A stretch of 64,000 bases of DNA from positions 636,499 to 700,498 of the forward strand of contig NZ_BQYJ01000003.1 in assembly GCF_023168165.1 (NCBI RefSeq), read 5' to 3'. Below the pieces are notes generated by a model. It was given only the letters and a program-made list of their open reading frames with translations. It was not told where the DNA came from and made no database searches. How positions within the stretch are numbered: position 1 is the stretch's first letter; every line of letters begins with the position of its first letter. Positions 34,522-43,417 of the stretch are shown here, piece by piece. The translations under genes and the position numbers were made by a program. This DNA comes from Niallia sp. NCCP-28. Lineage in GTDB: Bacteria; Bacillota; Bacilli; Bacillales; Cytobacillaceae.

Positions 34522-36737
34522 TATCTCCCCTGCAAAAATAGCAATTTTTCTACCTCTTTTCGCGGAAGGGGTTTGCTGTAAAAATACCCTTGTCCCACTT
34601 TACAATTATTTTTTACAAGAAAATGAACTTGATCTAGCCTTTCTATTCCTTCTGCAATGACAGAGAAATTCATGTTTTGTCCCATATCAATAATCGCTTT
34701 TACTAAAGCCCCTTTGTGAACAGGATCATTAATATCATCAACAAAAGATTTATCGATTTTAAGGGTATCAATAGGCAAATGCTTTAAATAGCTTAAACTG
34801 GAATAGCCTTTTCCAAAATCATCAATAGAAATAAGAAAGCCAATCTTTTTCAGCTTATTTAAAACCTTTATCGAATGGTCAATATTTTGCATAATGCTTT
34901 CTGTAATTTCCAATTCCACTTTATTAGGATTAAGCTGCAAATCTGTAATAGTTTTTTCAAAAATTTGCGCCAGTTCTGGACACTGAAATTGTTTCGCAGA
35001 AATATTAATGCTCATTTTAATAGAAGATGTGCTAAGGTTATCCCATTTCTTTTTTTGTTTGCAAGCTTGTTTAAACACCCATTCTCCAATCGATAAAATT
35101 AAATTTGTTTCTTCTGCCAAAGGGATAAACTCTTCTGGAGAAATAAATCCATACCTAGGATGAATCCACCTGAGCAATGCTTCAAAACCAATGATTTTGT
35201 TTGTATGCAGATTAACCTGAGGCTGATAATACAGCACTAATTCATTCGATTGAATCGCTTTTCTTAAAGCCATTTCCAATTCCATTTTTCTGGAACTTGT
35301 CATGGCTAGCTTTGAAGAATAAAACTGGAAATTATTTTTCCCATTTTCTTTTGCTAAAAACATTGCTGCGTCTGCGTTTTTTATTAAAGTTTCTTGATCT
35401 AATCCGTCCTCCGGATATAAACTGATGCCAATGCTTGCAGAAATAAAAAACTCCTCGTCTTTAATGATAAATGGCAAAGACATTTCTGTCATAATCTTGT
35501 AGGCTATTTCTTTTATTTCTTCCATGCTTTTATTTACTAAAAAGATTAAAAACTCATCCCCGCCAAGCCGGGAAACAAACGCATCGTGCGGACTTGCTTT
35601 TTGCAGCCTTTTTGCAGCCTGCTGCAAAACAATATCTCCAGTCGAATGTCCTCTTGTATCATTAATTCGCTTAAATTGATCCAAATCAATAAATAATAGC
35701 GCCATGGACTGGACAGACGGATGAAGAAGAAGCTCATTTAATTTGCTTTTTGAGCTGTTTCGATTGGGAAGATTCGTCAATTGATCACAGTAGGCCAAAT
35801 TTTTGATCATTTTATCTGTCGCTTTTCTTTTGGTAATATCTTTTCCAACAACTAATAAGGCATGTTTCCCAGCAAATAATATTGGTTTGCAGGATATTTC
35901 TACATCAAAAATGACCCCTGTTTTATCTTGAATAATCTGCAATTCATATGATCTGCTGCTATATTGTTTTTTAGGAGGGACCGGAAATGCTTCTTTAATT
36001 CGTTCATAGTCTTCTTTTGATAAATAATTATCAATTGTTTGTTTCTTTAATTCTTCCGATTCAGCAACTCCTAAAATATCTTTTCCAGCATTATTTATAT
36101 ATAAAATTTGATAATTGCTTACAACTGCAATTATATCTGGCGAAATATCAACAAGTGTGCTAAATCGTTCTTCATTTTCTTTTCTTTCTGTAATATCCAA
36201 TAACACACTGGTAAATTCAATCATGTTGCCAGATTCATCTAATACAGGAATGCCATTATCTTTTATCCAGCGAATGTCGCCATTTGGCTTTACAATACGG
36301 TAAATGCTTGTAACATGTTCTCCGCGGCTGATAGTGCTAACTCGTTCTCCTAAAATAGAAATATCCTCTTCTGATATTACATCTCTCCATAAATTGGGAT
36401 TTTCATAAAAATCTTGCAGAGGTCTGCCATATATTTTTTCAATCCCTGCTGAAATAAGCAATTCGTTCTTTTTCATATCATGATACCAAATAGCAATATC
36501 TGTTGTTTCAAAAATATTTTGCAATTTTAGATTGCTCGTTCTGATTTCTTTTACCATTTTTTTGATATTCTGCAATATTTTTAACAGGGTAAAAAGACAA
36601 CCGATAAGAAATACGGCATGTAAAACAATATAGAAAGTAGCATTGATTTCTTTATAAAAAATATTTAATACCAATGTGCTCAACATAAAAGAACATAATA
36701 TAATGATCCATTTTGTTTCGTTATTTTTATAGACCAT
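34521..36737 (-). CDS. Membrane PAS-PAS-GGDEF-EAL c-di-GMP protein
   Basis: About 738 residues. Two N-terminal helices (WIIILCSFMLSTLVLNIFY and FYIVLHAVFLIGCLFTLLKI) anchor it; two PAS domains follow (about 75-190 and 195-310), then GGDEF (RLGGDEFLIF) and EAL (GFEALLRW, ELEITES, SIDDFGKGYSSL, LKIDKSFV, VIAEGIE). All core EAL residues look intact, and GGDEF is canonical, so either activity is possible. In many such hybrids the GGDEF half is regulatory and EAL hydrolyses c-di-GMP. I start it at 36737 (GGAGA 8 nt upstream). Monocistronic. Confidence 0.88.
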   Translation of the reverse strand: MVYKNNETKWIIILCSFMLSTLVLNIFYKEINATFYIVLHAVFLIGCLFTLLKILQNIKKMVKEIRTSNLKLQNIFETTDIAIWYHDMKKNELLISAGIEKIYGRPLQDFYENPNLWRDVISEEDISILGERVSTISRGEHVTSIYRIVKPNGDIRWIKDNGIPVLDESGNMIEFTSVLLDITERKENEERFSTLVDISPDIIAVVSNYQILYINNAGKDILGVAESEELKKQTIDNYLSKEDYERIKEAFPVPPKKQYSSRSYELQIIQDKTGVIFDVEISCKPILFAGKHALLVVGKDITKRKATDKMIKNLAYCDQLTNLPNRNSSKSKLNELLLHPSVQSMALLFIDLDQFKRINDTRGHSTGDIVLQQAAKRLQKASPHDAFVSRLGGDEFLIFLVNKSMEEIKEIAYKIMTEMSLPFIIKDEEFFISASIGISLYPEDGLDQETLIKNADAAMFLAKENGKNNFQFYSSKLAMTSSRKMELEMALRKAIQSNELVLYYQPQVNLHTNKIIGFEALLRWIHPRYGFISPEEFIPLAEETNLILSIGEWVFKQACKQKKKWDNLSTSSIKMSINISAKQFQCPELAQIFEKTITDLQLNPNKVELEITESIMQNIDHSIKVLNKLKKIGFLISIDDFGKGYSSLSYLKHLPIDTLKIDKSFVDDINDPVHKGALVKAIIDMGQNMNFSVIAEGIERLDQVHFLVKNNCKVGQGYFYSKPLPRKEVEKLLFLQGR

Positions 36738-36939
36738 TTTGCCAATCTCCATTCATACTCGGTGTAAGGTTCATGATTCAGCTGTTTCTTATGACCTCTT
36801 TTTGCATATAAAGCAGCTCAGTTTAAATAGCTCATACCATTTTACTAATTAACCTATATTAGTAATATCGGAAAAAGTAAAAATATTTTTAATAAGAACA
36901 TGAAAAACAGGGGTAATCTGTCGATTTGGATAATGACTC

Positions 36940-37362
36940 TTAAAGAGTGGTTAAAATAACGCCAATGGTAATCAGTGCAATGCCTAATCCATTTAATAAG
37001 CTGATTTTTTCCCCTAAAAACAAAATGGCAATAATGGTGGCAAGCACCACACTTAATTTATCAACAGGGGCCACTTGTGTAACTTTCCCTGTTTTTAATG
37101 CTAAAAAATAAAATATCCAGGAAGTTGCACCTGCCATTCCACTTAGTACAATCCACATAAAGCTTTTCTTATCGGCAATAATGCTTGGGATTTTTGCTAA
37201 ATTCCCTTCAATTCCTACCACTATCACTAAAAAAGCAGCCATTATAATAGCTCGAACAGCAGTAGCTGTATTAGCATCAATATTGGCAAGCCCAATCTTT
37301 CCAAAAATCCCAACAAGTGCTGCACAAACGGCAGATAATAAAGCAAAAATCAACCATGACAT
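36940..37362 (-). CDS. EamA family small transporter (DMT superfamily)
   Basis: 140 residues with about five hydrophobic helices, containing a single EamA domain: ALVGIFGKIGLANIDANTAT at the start, SGMAGATSWIFYFLALKTG in the middle and LGEKISLLNGLGIALITIGV at the end. Full-length EamA exporters have two such domains; single-domain forms work as dimers. A GGGGGA site precedes the start at 37362. The gene is between the GGDEF-EAL gene and cstA on the same strand but the cstA terminator separates it. Substrate unknown. Confidence 0.82.
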   Translation of the reverse strand: MSWLIFALLSAVCAALVGIFGKIGLANIDANTATAVRAIIMAAFLVIVVGIEGNLAKIPSIIADKKSFMWIVLSGMAGATSWIFYFLALKTGKVTQVAPVDKLSVVLATIIAILFLGEKISLLNGLGIALITIGVILTTL

Positions 37363-37461
37363 CTGCTTTCCCCCTTCCCATCTTGTATAATATAGCTCTT
37401 TTTTTCTTTTCCTTAGGATACACTATTTTTCGGAAATATTATTCCTTTTTTTTAAAATCAA

Positions 37462-37506
37462 AAAAAGAGAGTATCCGCATAAAAAACATGCCGCTACTCT
37501 CTTTTG
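37462..37506 (-). terminator. Terminator after cstA
   Basis: AAAAGAGAGTA and TACTCTCTTTT with an inner hairpin, followed by T residues on the minus strand. Confidence 0.82.
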
Positions 37507-37518
37507 TCCTGATAAATT

Positions 37519-39312
37519 TTATAAAGAATGTGTTTCTGTGTGGATTCTTGGCTCATTCCACATTTTTAACCATTTGCTGGTGGCGGTGATAATAATAATG
37601 ACTCCAAGAATTAGCATAATGATGGAAAGAATGCCATTCAGCACATTATATCCTGCAGCAGCTGGATTTAAATAAACATTTGTAATCATCCAATATCCCG
37701 CATAATTGACAGTAATGAATAAATAAACCATTGGTATTAAACAAGTCAGCATATATCTGCGTTTATCGGCAATTTTTAAAATAACCGTTGCTCCAATAAT
37801 TAGCCCAATACTTGCCATCAGCTGATTAGAAACACCAAATAATGCCCAAACAGAACTAATATCGCCAGAGTAAAGAAGATAACCCCACATAAAACAAGCA
37901 AGAGCACTAGCAAAAATCGATCCAGGCATCCAGTCAACTTTTTTCAATGGTCGATAAAATTCTCCAAAAAAGTCTTGAATTAAATAGCGAGCAACTCTTG
38001 TACCCGCATCAATTGCCGTTAAAATAAATACGGCTTCAAACATAATGACAAATTGAAAGAAATAAGAGGATAAATGCTGAAACCAAGAAATCTCGGTGAA
38101 AATATACGTCATTCCAACAGCAAGGGTTACTGCTCCTCCTGTTCTTCCCTCTAAATCAATGCCAATTTCTTTCGACAGTTCAGGCAGATTGGTTACATTC
38201 ATTCCTAATGTTTGAAATACTTGCGGCGAAGAATTAATGGCAAAATAATCTCCTGGATGGAGTGCTGTTGCAGCAATTAATGCCATAATGCCGACTAAAC
38301 ATTCCACTAGCATCGCTCCAAAACCAACTACTTTTATATCACTCCATTTATCGAGCATTTTTGGCGTTGTTCCAGATCCAACAAATGCATGGAACCCAGA
38401 AATTGCTCCACATGCGATGGTAATTGAAATAAATGGCCATACAGGACCTGCAATAACTGGTCCGCCTCCATGGATAAAAGAAGTAAAAGCAGGAAATTCA
38501 ATCACTGGATTAATGATAAATACTCCAATAATTAGTGCAATAAAAACCCCGATTTTCATAAAGCTGGATAAATAATCTCTCGGCGCAAGAAGCAGCCATA
38601 CAGGCAATGCTGCTGCAAAAAATGCATAAATCGGCAATATAATAGCAAGTGTTTTTGTATCAAATGTCAAAAAATCTCCAAGTGCAGTATCTTGTATGGA
38701 TGGCCCTATAAAAACGCCAACCATCAATAAAATGAATCCAATAGTAGAAGTCATTTTTAAATTGCCCGTTTTTTTGTAAAGAATGCCAACACCCATGGCA
38801 ATCGGGATGGTTATTCCAACGGCAAATGTTCCCCAAGGGTTTCGTTCTAATGCATGAAGAACAACCATGGATAAGCCTGCCATTGTAATTGTAATAATGA
38901 ATAGCATTGCAAGTCCTGTGCAAAATCCAGCGACAGGCCCTAATTCATCTTTTGCCACTTCTGAAAGTGATTTTCCTTTTTTGCGCATACTCGCAAATAA
39001 TACGACAGCATCGTGGACCGCTCCCCCAATCACTGCTCCAATCAACAGCCACAACAGTCCTGGAAGATAACCAAACTGTGCCGCAAGAATTGGCCCAACC
39101 AATGGTCCTGCAGCTGCAATTGCTGCAAAATGATGGCCAAATGATACCCACTTATTCGTGGGCACATAATCTTTGCCATCATTTAGTTCATGTGCCGGCG
39201 TTAATTTTTCATCATTTAGTTTTAATACTTTTACCGCCATAAATGTTCCATATAAACGATAGGCAATCATTAAAATACACATGGATGCTATCACAATTGT
39301 AATCGCATTCAT
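37519..39312 (-). CDS. cstA: CstA-family carbon starvation/pyruvate transporter
   Basis: About 597 residues, with some fifteen hydrophobic helices. Family motifs include FGHHFAAIAAAGPLVGPILA, GAVIGGAVHDAVVLFASMR, FHAFVGSGTTPKMLDKW and the C-terminal FILTAIDAGTRVARYLIQDF. CstA/BtsT proteins take up pyruvate (and peptides in older work) under carbon limitation. I start it at 39312 with GGGG 9 nt upstream; the frame opens at 39366. It is directly downstream of a LytS/LytR-type two-component pair, as in the BtsSR-BtsT arrangement, and has a candidate regulator site in front. It ends at a strong terminator. Confidence 0.93.
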   Translation of the reverse strand: MNAITIVIASMCILMIAYRLYGTFMAVKVLKLNDEKLTPAHELNDGKDYVPTNKWVSFGHHFAAIAAAGPLVGPILAAQFGYLPGLLWLLIGAVIGGAVHDAVVLFASMRKKGKSLSEVAKDELGPVAGFCTGLAMLFIITITMAGLSMVVLHALERNPWGTFAVGITIPIAMGVGILYKKTGNLKMTSTIGFILLMVGVFIGPSIQDTALGDFLTFDTKTLAIILPIYAFFAAALPVWLLLAPRDYLSSFMKIGVFIALIIGVFIINPVIEFPAFTSFIHGGGPVIAGPVWPFISITIACGAISGFHAFVGSGTTPKMLDKWSDIKVVGFGAMLVECLVGIMALIAATALHPGDYFAINSSPQVFQTLGMNVTNLPELSKEIGIDLEGRTGGAVTLAVGMTYIFTEISWFQHLSSYFFQFVIMFEAVFILTAIDAGTRVARYLIQDFFGEFYRPLKKVDWMPGSIFASALACFMWGYLLYSGDISSVWALFGVSNQLMASIGLIIGATVILKIADKRRYMLTCLIPMVYLFITVNYAGYWMITNVYLNPAAAGYNVLNGILSIIMLILGVIIIITATSKWLKMWNEPRIHTETHSL

Positions 39313-39341
39313 TTTTCTCATCCCCCTTTTTCTGCTTTTAT

Positions 39342-39376
39342 TATAAAAGATGAAAAGAAAATACATGCGTTTTCAA
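39342..39376 (-). promoter_or_regulatory. cstA promoter region with cre-like site
   Basis: TATAAT is visible at about 39342-39347 on the minus strand. Upstream, TTGAAAACGCATGTA (39362-39376) fits the CcpA cre consensus WTGNAANCGNWNNCW with one mismatch. Function is inferred. Confidence 0.45.
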
Positions 39377-39380
39377 TGCT

Positions 39381-39412
39381 AATTGCTGAAATATCGCTGT
39401 GAACTGCAGAAA
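39381..39412 (-). promoter_or_regulatory. Candidate LytTR-type operator before cstA
   Basis: Two near-identical 9-mers on the minus strand, TTTCTGCAG and TTTCAGCAA, lie 21 bp apart start to start, two helical turns as in LytTR operators. They sit between the response-regulator gene and the cstA promoter. Confidence 0.5.
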
Positions 39413-39430
39413 TAGAAAGCTAAAATGCAG

Positions 39431-40174
39431 CTAAAATTGTAAAATCTGTTTCAGATCTTTTGTATAGTTTCTGCTGACAGGAATTTTTGCCCCATCTTCC
39501 ATAAAAAGCTGGTAGGTAGAATGAAACCATGGTTCGATTTCTTTGATTTTATCCATATTAACAAGAAAACTGCGGTGAACACGGAACATCGAGCTGTTTT
39601 TCAATTTTTGTTCTAACTGTATTAAAGTGCTTGTGACGGTAATCGTTTTTGTTTTTGTTGTAATGGACGTTTTATTGTTTTGAGACTGAATATATAATAT
39701 TTCCTCTATGGGAATAATTTTTATTCGATCATCACTGGATACTGCAATTTTATCAGGCATAAGACTGACAGTATTTAATTCTGCTGTCTTGTTTTTATAG
39801 TGTTTAGCAGTCTGTACATGCTGGAGCTTTTTTATGGTACTTTTTAGCCGCTCCTCATCAATCGGTTTTAAAAGATAATCCATGGCATGCACCTTAAAGG
39901 CATGAAGGGCATACTCATCATAAGCTGTTGCAAAAACAATTTCTGGCGGATTCTTTAGCATGCTAATTTTTTCTGCTAGCCGCATTCCACTTTCATTGCC
40001 AAGCTGAATATCAAGAAAAATAACATCGACTGTTTCTGCAGAGAGGAGAAACTCTAATTCATCTTCTACCGAAGCATATTCTCCCATTATTTCCACCGTA
40101 TCTGTTCTTTTTAGTAAATACATTAATTCGTCTCTAGCCAATGGCTCATCTTCCACTACTAGCGCTTTCAACAT
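39431..40174 (-). CDS. LytTR-family response regulator
   Basis: About 247 residues. The receiver domain (1-120) has the DEPLARDEL acidic pair, phosphoacceptor Asp in DVIFLDIQLG, ATAYDEYALHAF and MDYLLKPI. The LytTR DNA-binding domain (about 140-247) has ILYIQSQNNKTSI and MFRVHRSFLVNMDKIKEI. The start at 40174 gives GGGGGA a 6-nt spacing and overlaps the kinase stop, so the pair is co-translated. The kinase-regulator-cstA order points to cstA control in response to an external carboxylate, probably pyruvate; this is by analogy with BtsSR/YpdAB. Confidence 0.9.
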   Translation of the reverse strand: MLKALVVEDEPLARDELMYLLKRTDTVEIMGEYASVEDELEFLLSAETVDVIFLDIQLGNESGMRLAEKISMLKNPPEIVFATAYDEYALHAFKVHAMDYLLKPIDEERLKSTIKKLQHVQTAKHYKNKTAELNTVSLMPDKIAVSSDDRIKIIPIEEILYIQSQNNKTSITTKTKTITVTSTLIQLEQKLKNSSMFRVHRSFLVNMDKIKEIEPWFHSTYQLFMEDGAKIPVSRNYTKDLKQILQF

Positions 40175-41933
40175 CCTCATTCCCCCATTGTTTTATTTCT
40201 CTGATTGGAAGCTGAATTATAATTTTTGTCCCCCTATTTGGTTCACTTTCCAGCAAAAAAACTGCTTTTCTCCCATATAGTTCTTTTATCCGTTTGGAGA
40301 TATTCCATAATGCCGTACCGGTGCCTTTTTCTGACTGCACTGTTTTATTTCCAATCATTAACAGCAACTCTTCCGACATTCCTTTTCCATTGTCTTCCAC
40401 CGTAAGCACCAGAGAGTCATGTTGTCTATAGCCTGTTAAATAGATATCCCCTTTTTTGGCGGCAGAAAAAGCATGTCTTAATGTATTTTCAATTAATGGC
40501 TGTAAAACAAATGGCGGAACTAATACATTATGTAAAGAAGAATCGATCGAACGATGAAGGGAAAATTTATCAGGAAACCTCGCTTTTTCTAATGCCAAAA
40601 AAGCGTCAACATGTTCTAATTCCTGTTTAAGCGGAATATACATGCTTTTTGATCCTTGCAAATTGCTGCGGAAAAATGCACTTAATTGATGAACCATTCT
40701 TCTCGCTTTGTCCCGATCTGTTCGTATTAAAGCCGCAATCGTATTCATGCTGTTAAATAAAAAATGTGGATGAATTTGAGCCTGCAGTGCTTTAATTTCT
40801 GCATCTTTTAATAGTTTTTGCTGATTTTCCGCTTCCGCTAGTTCTAATTGCATGGAAAACAGCCTGCTTAACCCTTCTGCTAATTTATATTCAACAATTC
40901 CCATATTTTTCGGATTAGTAAAATATAATTTTAATGTCCCAACAATTTTTTGATTTGCTTTTAGCGGGAGAACAATTGCTGCTTGCAATGGACATTCTAG
41001 ATGAGAACAATGAATTTCCTTTTTGGTGATGGCTGTAACTATTTTTCCTGATGCAAGCACATGTTTGGTTAATTCTGTTTCTGTTTTTTCTAACGGAATA
41101 TGGTGATCTGATCCAATGCCAATATGGGTCAGCACCATGGTTCGATTCGTAATGGCAACTGCTTCTGCCGATGTTGCTGCAATAATGATTTGTGCAGCAT
41201 GGCGACTTGATTCAGGAGTTAGGCCGAGGCGGAAATAAGGCAAGGTGTTTTGCGCAATATCTAAGGCCACTTCCGTTTGTGCTGCTTTTGTTTGTTCTTC
41301 TTCCGATAAAATACTTTGAATAAGATAAATAAAAATGAGAATGCCAAATCCATTGATGATAATCATCGGCGCGGCGATAATGGATACTAGTTCGAAAGCG
41401 TTAACAAATGGTTTTGCCATAAGAAGAATAATCGCCATCTGCAGCAGTTCCATACAAATGCAAATAAAAACGGTAGTAAACGGAGGATTTTGAAAAAAAC
41501 GATATTTTTTGCCGATTAATCCAGTAAGAAGCCCAGCTATAATGGTGGAAATCCCACACGCAATGCTTGTAAAACCACCTAGTGTAAATCGGTGCAATCC
41601 GGCAATAAATCCGACTCCAAATCCGATAGCAGGACCTCCTAATAACCCCCCAATCGCTACTCCCATAATGCGTGTATTTGCTATGGCTGTGCTTTCCTCC
41701 AGATTTGTCTGCCAGGAATGAGAAATAATGCTTCCCTTCTCAATCGCCACCCCTGTGTAGTTGCTGATAATGCCAAACATTCCAAAAATAAACATTAGCA
41801 GCATCTTTTCTTGGAGATTATACTCCCTTTCTTTTTGAATCATTCCACGAAACAATGATACACGGGAAAGCAAAAAAGCAAATAATACTAAGATGCCCAC
41901 TCTTTCTATCATAATAGGCAAAAGGCTAATCAA
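40146..41933 (-). CDS. LytS-type sensor histidine kinase (5TM-5TMR_LYT, GAF, HPK8)
   Basis: 595 residues. About six N-terminal helices form the 5TM-5TMR_LYT module (with GVAIGGLLGGPAIGFGVGFI and GLHRFTLGG), followed by a GAF-like region (about 230-350) and the kinase core: the H-box HPHFLFNSMNTIAALIR, N-box IENTLRHAFSA, and G-boxes VEDNGKGMS and GTGTALWNISKRI. This architecture is that of LytS/BtsS. It probably senses a carboxylate or membrane state and phosphorylates the adjacent LytTR regulator. AGGAGGA lies before the start at 41933. First gene of the kinase-regulator unit. Confidence 0.92.
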   Translation of the reverse strand: MISLLPIMIERVGILVLFAFLLSRVSLFRGMIQKEREYNLQEKMLLMFIFGMFGIISNYTGVAIEKGSIISHSWQTNLEESTAIANTRIMGVAIGGLLGGPAIGFGVGFIAGLHRFTLGGFTSIACGISTIIAGLLTGLIGKKYRFFQNPPFTTVFICICMELLQMAIILLMAKPFVNAFELVSIIAAPMIIINGFGILIFIYLIQSILSEEEQTKAAQTEVALDIAQNTLPYFRLGLTPESSRHAAQIIIAATSAEAVAITNRTMVLTHIGIGSDHHIPLEKTETELTKHVLASGKIVTAITKKEIHCSHLECPLQAAIVLPLKANQKIVGTLKLYFTNPKNMGIVEYKLAEGLSRLFSMQLELAEAENQQKLLKDAEIKALQAQIHPHFLFNSMNTIAALIRTDRDKARRMVHQLSAFFRSNLQGSKSMYIPLKQELEHVDAFLALEKARFPDKFSLHRSIDSSLHNVLVPPFVLQPLIENTLRHAFSAAKKGDIYLTGYRQHDSLVLTVEDNGKGMSEELLLMIGNKTVQSEKGTGTALWNISKRIKELYGRKAVFLLESEPNRGTKIIIQLPIREIKQWGNEDVESASSGR

Positions 41934-42049
41934 CGGTTTTCCTCCTTCCTATGCTAGTATACTTTCATTATACTGAATTATGGTTTGTTCGCATCCTTTT
42001 TTGCATATATTTCCTGTTTTTATAGAAAAAACCTTTCTTGTAAAAAAGA

Positions 42050-42294
42050 GGCTGTTGAAAAATTTACTATATTTTATATTTGTATGTGATGAAAGGGGCA
42101 ATGAAAGGAAACTATCTATTGTTTGAAGAGGCATCCATTCGACTCCTGGGGGATCTGCAGGAGCAAAGCAGCGAAGCGGCTTGGCGCTCGCCCCTCCGGA
42201 AAGCGAATGGTAAGCCCCGAAAAACTGATTTATTCATCGATTAAAAGCCAATTTCAAACTAGTTTTATCCACTAATTTAACTTTTTCAACGGCC
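42050..42294. repeat. MITE-like element with GGCTGTTGAAAAA ends
   Basis: GGCTGTTGAAAAA at the left and TTTTTCAACGGCC at the right form imperfect inverted ends. The interior contains CATTCGACTCCTGGGGGATC and GCGCTCGCCCC, the palindromic GC-rich block typical of this Bacillaceae repeat type. It lies between divergent lytS and rnhA. Ends resemble those of the elements at 25128, 43240 and 58812. Confidence 0.65.
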
Positions 42295-42381
42295 TTATAA
42301 AAAAACGAGGGAACTGTACATGCCATTCGCCTTTACCCTATGGTATGATAAAAAAATGAATAAAAGGTGGGGGGATGTATC

Positions 42382-43011
42382 GTGGCAAAAAAAAAATATT
42401 ATGTAGTATGGAATGGCAGAAAACCTGGTATTTATACAACATGGGCCGAATGCGAGAAACAGACAAAAGGATATCAAGGAGCCTCTTTTAAATCATTTCC
42501 TACTTTGCCAGAAGCAGAACAAGCATATGGACAAGGAAAAAACACAGCAAACAGCACGCGAACTGCCAGTGCTAGAAACAAAACAACAACTTCTTCTCCT
42601 GCTCCAGCAATCGAGGAAAACAGCATTTCTGTAGATGCTGCCTGCAGCGGCAATCCAGGGATGATGGAATATAGAGGCGTCCATACGAAAACAGGTGAAA
42701 CGATTTTTCATTATGGGCCAGTACTCGGCACTAATAATATTGGAGAATTCCTTGGCATCGTTCACGCTTTGGCACACTTGCAAAAAGAAGGACAAAACAC
42801 AACGATTTACACAGACAGCATGACAGCACTTGCTTGGGTCCGCAATAAAAAGGCCAATACTACACTTGTAAGAGATGATCGTACAGAAGCGCTTTGGCAA
42901 AAAGTGGCGCGTGCAGAAAAATGGCTCAAAGAAAATAGCTATTCCAATAAAGTAATCAAGTGGGATACAAAACGACACGGGGAAATAAAGGCAGACTTTG
43001 GAAGGAAATAA
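42382..43011 (+). CDS. rnhA: RNase H1-type ribonuclease with caulimovirus/viroplasmin N-terminal domain
   Basis: About 209 residues. The N-terminal 45 residues (KKYYVVWNGRKPGIY, KGYQGASFKSF) form the viroplasmin/HBD domain that binds RNA-DNA hybrid; a Ser/Thr linker follows; the RNase H domain (about 75-209) has ISVDAACSGNPG (Asp), NIGEFLGIVHAL (Glu), IYTDSM (Asp) and IKADFGRK (Asp), the full D-E-D-D site. It removes RNA from hybrids. The start is a GTG at 42382, 7 nt after GGGGGG; an earlier GTG at 42367 has no site. Monocistronic on the plus strand, after a MITE-like element. Confidence 0.9.
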   Translation: MAKKKYYVVWNGRKPGIYTTWAECEKQTKGYQGASFKSFPTLPEAEQAYGQGKNTANSTRTASARNKTTTSSPAPAIEENSISVDAACSGNPGMMEYRGVHTKTGETIFHYGPVLGTNNIGEFLGIVHALAHLQKEGQNTTIYTDSMTALAWVRNKKANTTLVRDDRTEALWQKVARAEKWLKENSYSNKVIKWDTKRHGEIKADFGRK

Positions 43012-43204
43012 CCAATAAAAAAGAAATGCTTTTATACTACTTTTTTTAAAAGTCCAAAACACTGATATTCAATCTATTACGCACCAAACTAAACATTAAG
43101 GTTATGGATAAAGTCTAACAGTAAATAAAAAACAATATATCAAAACCCATATACTAAAATATATCTTTTCGTTTTGCCCTTTTTTCTAAAGGATGGATGA
43201 AAGA

Positions 43205-43237
43205 AAAGAGCATCTGTTCTTTAAACAGATGCTCTTC
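43205..43237 (-). terminator. parC terminator (distal copy)
   Basis: AAGAGCATCTGTT and AACAGATGCTCTT form a 13-bp stem followed by T residues on the minus strand. It is about 180 nt past the parC stop because a repeat element lies between. Confidence 0.75.
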
Positions 43238-43415
43238 AGGCTGTTGACAAACGCCCGTTTTTTTGTTGCTCTCCTTGTTCGAATGCTCATTACCTGCCTT
43301 GGTAACTCTGCTCCTCTCCAGGCTTCGCGCCTAGACGTTTTCAATCGACCTGAAAGTATGCGTTTTTGACTTTATCTACACTTTGAAAGCCTCTGTGTTT
43401 TAAACAGATGCTCTT
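43221..43415. repeat. Direct 17-bp repeat flanking a MITE-like element
   Basis: TTTAAACAGATGCTCTT occurs at 43221-43237 and at 43399-43415. The 161 bases between include an element running from GGCTGTTGAC (43240) to GAAAGCC (43391), with GGCGCGAAGCCTGG and GAGCAGAGTTACC inside, a sequence type repeated in Bacillaceae. The duplicated 17-mer is one arm of the parC terminator. Confidence 0.75.
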
Positions 43416-43417
43416 TT

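Noticed and set aside
36940..37362. EamA gene as a truncated two-domain exporter
   Set aside because: Start, ribosome binding site and length fit a native single-domain EamA protein; there is no second-half remnant nearby.
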